Source: Gammaproteobacteria bacterium (lineage in GTDB: Bacteria; Pseudomonadota; Gammaproteobacteria; Steroidobacterales; Steroidobacteraceae). From it: 46,911 bases of DNA. The stretch is taken from assembly GCA_028870355.1 (NCBI GenBank), contig JAGWPU010000120.1, forward strand, positions 1 through 46,911, read 5' to 3'. The notes under the pieces are model-generated. The model had not been told where the DNA came from. It saw only the letters and a list, made by a program, of their open reading frames with translations, and did not search any database. A program made the position numbers and the translations under genes. Below, in pieces: positions 41,944 to 46,911 of this stretch. Every line of letters starts with the position of its first letter. Position 1 is the first letter of the stretch.

Positions 41944-42692
41944 CACGATCGGGTGATGGCGGTCCGGGCCGCCTCGCGGGTAAGACGGCGCTCGTGACTG
42001 CCGCGGGACAAGGCATCGGCCGTGCGACCGCGGAGCGATTCGCGCGCGAAGGGGCGACCGTCTGGGCGACGGATCTCGATCCGGGGTTGCTGGAGAGACT
42101 GCAAGGTTGTCGGATCACCGCGCTGGACGTGACCGATCCCGCGGCGATCGCGGCGGTCGTCGAGAGCGCCGGAGCGATCGACGTGCTGTTCAATTGCGCC
42201 GGTCATGTCGCGAACGGCACGATCCTCGACTCCTCCGAAGAGGACTGGCGATTTTCCATCGATCTCAACGTCATTTCGATGGTCCGGATGATCCGCGCGG
42301 TCCTCCCGGGCATGCTGGACCGCGGAGCCGGATCGATCATCAATGTCTCGAGCGTCGCCGGCGCGCCGCGTGGTGTACCGAACCGATGCGTCTACGGCAC
42401 CACGAAGGCGGCGATCGTCGGCTTGACCAAATCGGTCGCGGCCGACTTCGTCACGCGGGGAATTCGTTGCAATGCCATTTGTCCCGGCACGGTCGAAACC
42501 CCGTCGCTGCACCAGCGGCTCCAGGCGACCGGCGACTATGAGAAGGCCATATCGGCCTTCGTCGCACGCCAACCGATGGGGCGCCTCGGCCGTCCCGAGG
42601 AAATCGCGGCGCTCGCGGCATACCTCGCCTCCGACGAGGCGGAGTTCACGACGGGTCAATGCCACATCATCGACGGCGGTTGGGCCAATTGA
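41937..42692 (+). CDS. Short-chain dehydrogenase/reductase
   Basis: A 251-residue classical SDR. The cofactor motif is ALVTAAGQGIGRATAERFA with Asp after beta-2 (WATDLDPG), suggesting NAD. The active site is NVSSVAGAPRG with Tyr and Lys in CVYGTTKAAIVGL; PGTVETPS and the C-terminal TTGQCHIIDGGW are complete. It resembles 2-keto-3-deoxy-L-fuconate 4-dehydrogenase and DHRS6-type enzymes. The next gene is a FAH hydrolase, the usual partner in that non-phosphorylated sugar route, but no sugar dehydratase is present. Start from the overlap with asparaginase (ATGCTGA). Confidence 0.9.
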   Translation: MLTRSGDGGPGRLAGKTALVTAAGQGIGRATAERFAREGATVWATDLDPGLLERLQGCRITALDVTDPAAIAAVVESAGAIDVLFNCAGHVANGTILDSSEEDWRFSIDLNVISMVRMIRAVLPGMLDRGAGSIINVSSVAGAPRGVPNRCVYGTTKAAIVGLTKSVAADFVTRGIRCNAICPGTVETPSLHQRLQATGDYEKAISAFVARQPMGRLGRPEEIAALAAYLASDEAEFTTGQCHIIDGGWAN

Positions 42693-42711
42693 CTGCACGG
42701 AGGCACGTTCC

Positions 42712-43572
42712 ATGAAACTGGTTCGCTACGGACGCCCGGGCGCAGAGCGTCCCGGCCTGATCGACGCGCAGGGCGCGGTACGGGATCTGTCGCCGCTGAT
42801 CGGCGACGTCGACGGATCATCGCTCTCGGGCGCGAGCCTCGCGCGGCTCCGTGCTCTCGACGTCGCGACCTTGAAACGGGTCGACTCCGTCGACCGCCTC
42901 GGCTCGTGCGTCGTCCGGCCGGGAAAATTCATCTGCATCGGCCTGAATTTTCGCGATCACGCCGCGGAAACCGGCGCATCGATTCCCGCGGAACCCGTCG
43001 TGTTCCTGAAGGCGACCAGCGCCGTCAGCGGACCGAACGATCCGATCATCATGCCCCGGAACTCCCGCAAGCTGGACTGGGAGGTCGAACTCGCCTTCGT
43101 CGTCGGCGAGGAATGCCGCTACGTCGACGAGTCCGACGCGGCCGCGAAGATCGCCGGCTATTGCGTTTGCCACGACGTCTCGGAGCGGGAATTTCAGCTC
43201 GAGCGCGGCGGACAATGGGACAAGGGCAAGGGCTGCGACTCGTTCGGCCCGATCGGACCCTGGCTCGTGACCGCGGACGAGGTCCGCAATCCCGATTCGC
43301 TGCGGTTGTGGCTCACGGTGAACGGCGAGCGGATGCAGGACGGATCCACGAGCCAGATGATCTTCCGGCCGGCGTTCCTGTTGTCCTATCTGAGCCAGTT
43401 TATGAGCCTGCAGCCCGGCGACGTCGTGACGACGGGCACGCCGGCGGGCGTCGGGCTCGGCCGCAAGCCGCCGCGATACCTGCAGGTCGGCGACGTCGTC
43501 GAACTGGGGATCGAAGGGCTCGGTACCCAGCGGCAAGTCGTCGTCCCGTGGAACGAGGGTCAGAGGACATGA
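42712..43572 (+). CDS. FAH-family hydrolase (2,4-diketo-3-deoxy-L-fuconate hydrolase-like)
   Basis: A 286-residue fumarylacetoacetate-hydrolase-fold protein. N-terminal MKLVRYGRPGAERPGLID is followed by the FAH core FICIGLNFRDHAAETGASIP, metal ligands in LDWEVELAFVVG (Glu-x-Glu) and CVCHDVSEREFQ (Asp), and TGTPAGVGLG. The family cleaves C-C bonds of 2,4-diketo acids, often magnesium-dependent. It could hydrolyse the product of the SDR just upstream. Labels such as ureidoglycolate lyase are common for this group but weakly supported. GGAGG precedes the ATG; the end overlaps the next gene (ATGA). Confidence 0.9.
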   Translation: MKLVRYGRPGAERPGLIDAQGAVRDLSPLIGDVDGSSLSGASLARLRALDVATLKRVDSVDRLGSCVVRPGKFICIGLNFRDHAAETGASIPAEPVVFLKATSAVSGPNDPIIMPRNSRKLDWEVELAFVVGEECRYVDESDAAAKIAGYCVCHDVSEREFQLERGGQWDKGKGCDSFGPIGPWLVTADEVRNPDSLRLWLTVNGERMQDGSTSQMIFRPAFLLSYLSQFMSLQPGDVVTTGTPAGVGLGRKPPRYLQVGDVVELGIEGLGTQRQVVVPWNEGQRT

Positions 43573-44708
43573 TGCCGATGCGATCCTGGCGAATCCGTTC
43601 CCTGCTGCAGGCGAACGGGCAGATCGAGTTGTCCCTCGTCGAGGAGACCATTCCCCATCCCGGCCCGGATGAAGTCGTGGTCCGCGTCGAGGCCGCACCG
43701 ATCAATCCGTCCGACCTCGGTCAGTTGTTCGCGGCCGCCGATCTCGGCAGTCTGCGGCAGTCCGGCACCGCCGCGCGCCCCGAGGTGACCGCGACGGTAT
43801 CGCCGTCGGTGGTCGAGGCGCTCGCCGCCCGCGTCGGCCGCCCGATGGGCGCCGGCAACGAAGGTGCCGGCGAGGTCGTCGCCGCGGGCACGTCCGCGGC
43901 GGCCCAGGCGTTGCTCGGCCGGACCGTCGCGACCTTCGCCGGCGAGATGTACGCGCAGTTCCGGTGCGTACCGGTCGCCCAATGCGTGGCGCTGCCGGCC
44001 GGCGTCACACCGGCCCAAGGCGCGTCCTGCTTCGTGAATCCGATGACCGTGCTCGGCATCGTCGAGACCGCGCGGACCGAGGGACATACGGCGCTCGTGC
44101 ACACGGCGGCGGCATCGAATCTGGGACAAATGCTGAACCGGGTCTGCGTCGAGGATCGACTCGACCTGGTCAATGTGGTCCGCGGCGACGATCAGGAGCG
44201 CTTGCTGCGCGCCCAAGGCGCGCGCTTCGTCTGCAATTCCTCCGCGCCGTCGTTCGATCGGACGCTCGCCACCGCGATCGAGGCGACCAACGCGACGATC
44301 GCCTTCGACGCCGTCGGTGGCGGGGTTCTCGCGGACCGGATCCTGGCCGCGATGGAATCGGTGCAGTCACGCAAGGCGAGCGGTTACTCGCTGTACGGCA
44401 CCTCGACCCGCAAGCAGCTCTATATCTACGGCGCGCTCGACACCGGCCCGACGATCCTGCGGCGTAACTACGGCGCCGCCTGGAACATCGGCGCCTGGCT
44501 GCTGCCGCAGTTCATGCAAAGAGCCGGATCCGAGACGATCGCGCGAATGCAGCGGCGGGTGATGGACGGTCTCCTGACGACGTTCGCGAGTCGGTACATC
44601 CAGGAGATCTCCCTGGCCGGTGCGCTGCAAGTCGACGAGATCGCGCGCTATGCGCAGCGCTCTACCAACGGCAAGGTTTTGATCAATCCGCAGCAGCCCA
44701 TCGATTAA
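43569..44708 (+). CDS. MDR-family (zinc-less) oxidoreductase
   Basis: A 379-residue medium-chain dehydrogenase/reductase. The GroES-like part has PHPGPDEVVVRVEAAPINPSDLGQL and a GNEGAGEVVAAG motif. The nucleotide part includes ALVHTAAASNLGQMLNRVC and AFDAVGGGVLADRIL. Zinc ligands of alcohol dehydrogenases are missing, so quinone- or enone-reductase-like chemistry with NAD(P)H is likely. The AAASNLGQM loop replaces the usual glycine-rich AxGGVG motif. A second ATG three bases on is an alternative start. Same operon as the SDR and FAH genes. Confidence 0.85.
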   Translation: MMPMRSWRIRSLLQANGQIELSLVEETIPHPGPDEVVVRVEAAPINPSDLGQLFAAADLGSLRQSGTAARPEVTATVSPSVVEALAARVGRPMGAGNEGAGEVVAAGTSAAAQALLGRTVATFAGEMYAQFRCVPVAQCVALPAGVTPAQGASCFVNPMTVLGIVETARTEGHTALVHTAAASNLGQMLNRVCVEDRLDLVNVVRGDDQERLLRAQGARFVCNSSAPSFDRTLATAIEATNATIAFDAVGGGVLADRILAAMESVQSRKASGYSLYGTSTRKQLYIYGALDTGPTILRRNYGAAWNIGAWLLPQFMQRAGSETIARMQRRVMDGLLTTFASRYIQEISLAGALQVDEIARYAQRSTNGKVLINPQQPID

Positions 44709-44746
44709 ACTGCTCCTCGGAACCGCGATCCGCGCAAGGAGCGACG

Positions 44747-45550
44747 ATGTCCGTCAAGATCGACCGGCCGGCCGAGGTGGGTGAGTACGACGAGCCGCTG
44801 CAGGCGCTGCTGCAACTCGTCTGGGGCGACGGATTCCTCTCCCCCGGAGGACCCGAGGAGATCGCCCGGATCCTCGAAGGCACGGATCTGCGCGGTCGAC
44901 GGGTGCTCGACATCGGCTGTGGACTCGGTGCCGTCGACGTGCAGCTGGTCGAACCCCACGGCGCGGCGCACGTCACCGGAATCGACCTCGAGCCCGATCT
45001 GGTCGAAAAGGCCCGAGCGCGAGCCCGCCGCGCGGGCTTCGCCGAGCGGATCGACACCCGGCAAGTGACCCCGGGGCCGCTGCCGTTCGCCGATGCGCGC
45101 TTCGACGTGGTCTTCTCGAAGGACTCGATCGTGCAGATTCCCGACAAGCGCGCGATCTTTTGCGAGGCCCACCGGGTGCTCCGCGCCGGCGGCGAACTCC
45201 TGGTGAGCGACTGGCTCCGAGGCGGCGAGGGAGCGTACTCGCCGGAGATGCTCGAATACTTCCGGCTCGAAGGAATCACCTACAACATGGCGTCGGCGGA
45301 CGAGACGCGCGCGGCGCTCGCCGAGGCCGGCTTCATCGACATCTCGGTGCACGATCGCAGCGACTGGTACCGCGAGCTCGCGAGGCAAGAGCTCGCGGCG
45401 ATGTCGGGACCCTGGCTCCCGACGCTGATCGAGACGCTCGGCCGCGAGCGTGCCGACCATTTCGTCACGAACTGGCGGCAACTGGTGCTGGTCCTCGATC
45501 GCGGCGAACTGCGGCCGACGCACCTGCGGGCGAGGAAGCCCGGCGCCTGA
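44747..45550 (+). CDS. SAM-dependent methyltransferase, phosphoethanolamine methyltransferase-like
   Basis: A 267-residue class I methyltransferase. Motif I is RVLDIGCGLGAVDVQLVE, motif II GIDLEPDLVEKARARA, and later FDVVFSKDSIVQIPDKRAIFCEAHRVLRAGGELLVSDWL. The N-terminal WGDGFLSPGGPEEIARIL matches the segment before motif I in plant and Plasmodium phosphoethanolamine N-methyltransferases (SGG-E pattern). Other small-amine methyltransferases look alike, so the substrate is uncertain. It is the last gene of the plus-strand operon (38 bases after the MDR gene). Confidence 0.82.
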   Translation: MSVKIDRPAEVGEYDEPLQALLQLVWGDGFLSPGGPEEIARILEGTDLRGRRVLDIGCGLGAVDVQLVEPHGAAHVTGIDLEPDLVEKARARARRAGFAERIDTRQVTPGPLPFADARFDVVFSKDSIVQIPDKRAIFCEAHRVLRAGGELLVSDWLRGGEGAYSPEMLEYFRLEGITYNMASADETRAALAEAGFIDISVHDRSDWYRELARQELAAMSGPWLPTLIETLGRERADHFVTNWRQLVLVLDRGELRPTHLRARKPGA

Positions 45551-45563
45551 GCGCGCGTGCCGC

Positions 45564-46911
45564 TCACCGGTCGGTCGGACGCCGGACGGCTGCAGCCGCC
45601 GCGGCATTCTTGCCGAGGTAATACCGCAGCACGGCCTTCTGGAAGGGTCTTCCGTACGGCGGATGGAATAGAGCGACCGGAAACCAGCGTCGTATCCGCA
45701 GCACCGGCATCGCGTGCGAGAGCTCGCGGAAGCCCTCCTCGCCGTGATAACTGCCGAACCCGGACCGGCCGGTGCCACCGAACGGCAAGTCGTGCTGGAA
45801 TGCGTGCCAGCCCCAGTCGTCGAACGTCACGCCGCCGCAAGGGCACCGCTCGATCAGCCGCCGGCGCTCGGCCCGGGTCAATCCGAATCCGTACATCGCC
45901 AGGGGCCGTTCCCGTGTCGCCAACCGGTCCAGCAGTTGGTCGAAGTCCTCGTACTCGTACACCGGCAGGATCGGACCGAAGATTTCCTCGCGCGAGACGC
46001 GCAGGGCCGGCGTGCATTGCCGGACGATGTGCAGGGGAATCCGCCGATCCGCTCCGGCATCGACGTGACAGTTCGTGACCTCGGCACCGTTGGCACGGGC
46101 ATCGTCCAGCAGATCGTGGATTCGCGCCGCCCGGTGAGGCGCCGCCAGGCTGGTGTAGTCGACGTTGCCGGCAATCGTCGGTGCGAGCTGCCGGAACGCC
46201 TTCACGAGATCGGCGCAGAACGCATCCGCGTGGGCCCGATGAACCCACGCATGATCCGGCGCCACGCAGGTCTGGCCCGCATTGAACGTCTTGCCGTGCG
46301 CGATGCGCATCGCGGCCCGCCCGATCGGCGCGCGCGAACCGACGATCGCCGGCGACTTCCCACCGAGTTCCAGCGTCACCGGGGTGAGCGCGCCACCCGC
46401 CGCCCGCATGACGTCCCTGCCGATCTCGCTCGATCCGGTGTAGATCAGGTGATCGAACCCGAGACCGCAAAAGGCATGGCCGACCGCCGGGCCGCCCCCG
46501 ATGATCGCGACCTCGTCCGGCGGGAAGGCCTCCGAGAGGAGTCTCTCGAGCACGGCGAGCGTGTTGGGCGCGTGTTCCGAGTGCTTGATGATCGCGCGAT
46601 TCCCCGCCGCCAGCGCCGCAATGAGCGGGCCGAGCGTGAGATAGACGGGAAAGTTCCAGGTCCCGAGGATCCCCACCACGCCCTTCGGCTGGTACGTGAC
46701 GCAGGCGGCATTGCCCGCGAAGAGCCACTCGGTGCGTCGTCGGCGAGTCCGCATCCACCGTCGCAGGTGGGTGATCGCATGGCGGGCTTGCAGGATCGGT
46801 CCGAGCACCTCGACGAATCGCGTCTCGGTCGCCGACCGTGTCCCGAAGTCAGCATTCACCGATTCGATCAACGCATGCTGGTTCCGCTCGAGCGCTTCGA
46901 TCAGGCGCCGC
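45564..46911 (-). CDS. Aldehyde dehydrogenase, coniferyl aldehyde dehydrogenase-like (5' end cut off)
   Basis: 448 residues of an aldehyde dehydrogenase; the reading frame stays open to the right edge, so about 20-30 N-terminal residues are missing. Blocks are YQPKGVVGILGTWNFPVYLTLGPLIAALAAGN, IYTGSSEIGRDVM, TLELGGKSPAIV, the nucleophile Cys in FNAGQTCVAPDHAWVH, and the late LPFGGTGRSGFGSYHGEEGFRELSH. The short form ending in a hydrophobic-basic tail (RRWFPVALFHPPY) is the coniferyl/fatty aldehyde dehydrogenase type. It is convergent with the methyltransferase (13-base gap). Substrate unknown. Confidence 0.9.
   Translation of the reverse strand, partial: RRLIEALERNQHALIESVNADFGTRSATETRFVEVLGPILQARHAITHLRRWMRTRRRRTEWLFAGNAACVTYQPKGVVGILGTWNFPVYLTLGPLIAALAAGNRAIIKHSEHAPNTLAVLERLLSEAFPPDEVAIIGGGPAVGHAFCGLGFDHLIYTGSSEIGRDVMRAAGGALTPVTLELGGKSPAIVGSRAPIGRAAMRIAHGKTFNAGQTCVAPDHAWVHRAHADAFCADLVKAFRQLAPTIAGNVDYTSLAAPHRAARIHDLLDDARANGAEVTNCHVDAGADRRIPLHIVRQCTPALRVSREEIFGPILPVYEYEDFDQLLDRLATRERPLAMYGFGLTRAERRRLIERCPCGGVTFDDWGWHAFQHDLPFGGTGRSGFGSYHGEEGFRELSHAMPVLRIRRWFPVALFHPPYGRPFQKAVLRYYLGKNAAAAAAVRRPTDR

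Noticed and set aside
1-46911. CRISPR arrays, tRNA or rRNA genes, insertion sequences, prophage or integrative elements
   Set aside because: I looked for regular short repeats, cloverleaf-like CCA-ended segments, transposase DDE signatures and attachment-site repeats and saw none. Small or degenerate cases could have been missed without a search tool.

Overview
The window is 46.9 kb of GC-rich, densely coded DNA from one bacterial chromosome. I see no rRNA, tRNA, CRISPR array, insertion sequence or phage gene. A fabA-fabB pair, pepN, a TonB receptor with an EIVVTAQRR-type TonB box and a SigF/NrsF-bufferin locus point to a proteobacterium. FabA-FabB together with dense beta-oxidation genes suggests a gammaproteobacterium of the Nevskiales/Steroidobacterales kind. 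That placement is inference.

Layout. 1-2.6 kb: the 5' end of cydA (cytochrome bd oxidase), then an FAD-dependent oxidoreductase with an HD-domain protein that has the ligand pattern of mixed-valent diiron oxygenases. 2.7-7.0 kb: a CoA-binding protein and a three-gene operon (APC permease, class III PLP enzyme close to ethanolamine-phosphate/phosphohydroxylysine phospho-lyases, APH-type kinase) that reads as import, phosphorylation and elimination of an amino alcohol. 7.0-10.8 kb: ECF sigma factor SigF and membrane anti-sigma NrsF, divergent from a bufferin operon (bufA, bufB, bufC, doxX). Two matching GTAACCTTTT promoters, one facing each way, sit between them. 10.9-12.7 kb: fabB and fabA, for unsaturated fatty acid synthesis.

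12.9-25 kb is an acyl-CoA catabolic region: acyl-CoA dehydrogenase, enoyl-CoA hydratase and TetR regulator in one operon, a HemL-like aminotransferase, a divergent MaoC-type hydratase with an acyl-CoA ligase, a SGNH hydrolase, then 2,4-dienoyl-CoA reductase, thiolase and a stand-alone 3-hydroxyacyl-CoA dehydrogenase. The dehydrogenase is divergent from a TonB-dependent receptor. Three copies of an ATAAAC-N3-GT(T/A) element lie at the two divergent promoter regions, so the receptor, ligase and beta-oxidation genes may be one TetR-controlled uptake-and-degradation regulon.

27.6-45.5 kb looks like peptide and amino-acid catabolism. It holds methylmalonate-semialdehyde dehydrogenase, a class I/II aminotransferase with a 3' frameshift, a dipeptide epimerase, a serine beta-lactamase-fold hydrolase, a P1/DmpA peptidase and a LysR regulator. 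A long plus-strand operon follows: GPH/MFS transporter, pepN, an Arg-rich micro-ORF, amidase, asparaginase, SDR, FAH-family hydrolase, MDR oxidoreductase and a methyltransferase resembling phosphoethanolamine methyltransferases. The right edge cuts a coniferyl-aldehyde-dehydrogenase-like gene. Strong inverted repeats at several convergent gene ends are probable bidirectional terminators.

All functions are read from sequence motifs only. Most start sites were chosen by Shine-Dalgarno sequence and gene overlap.
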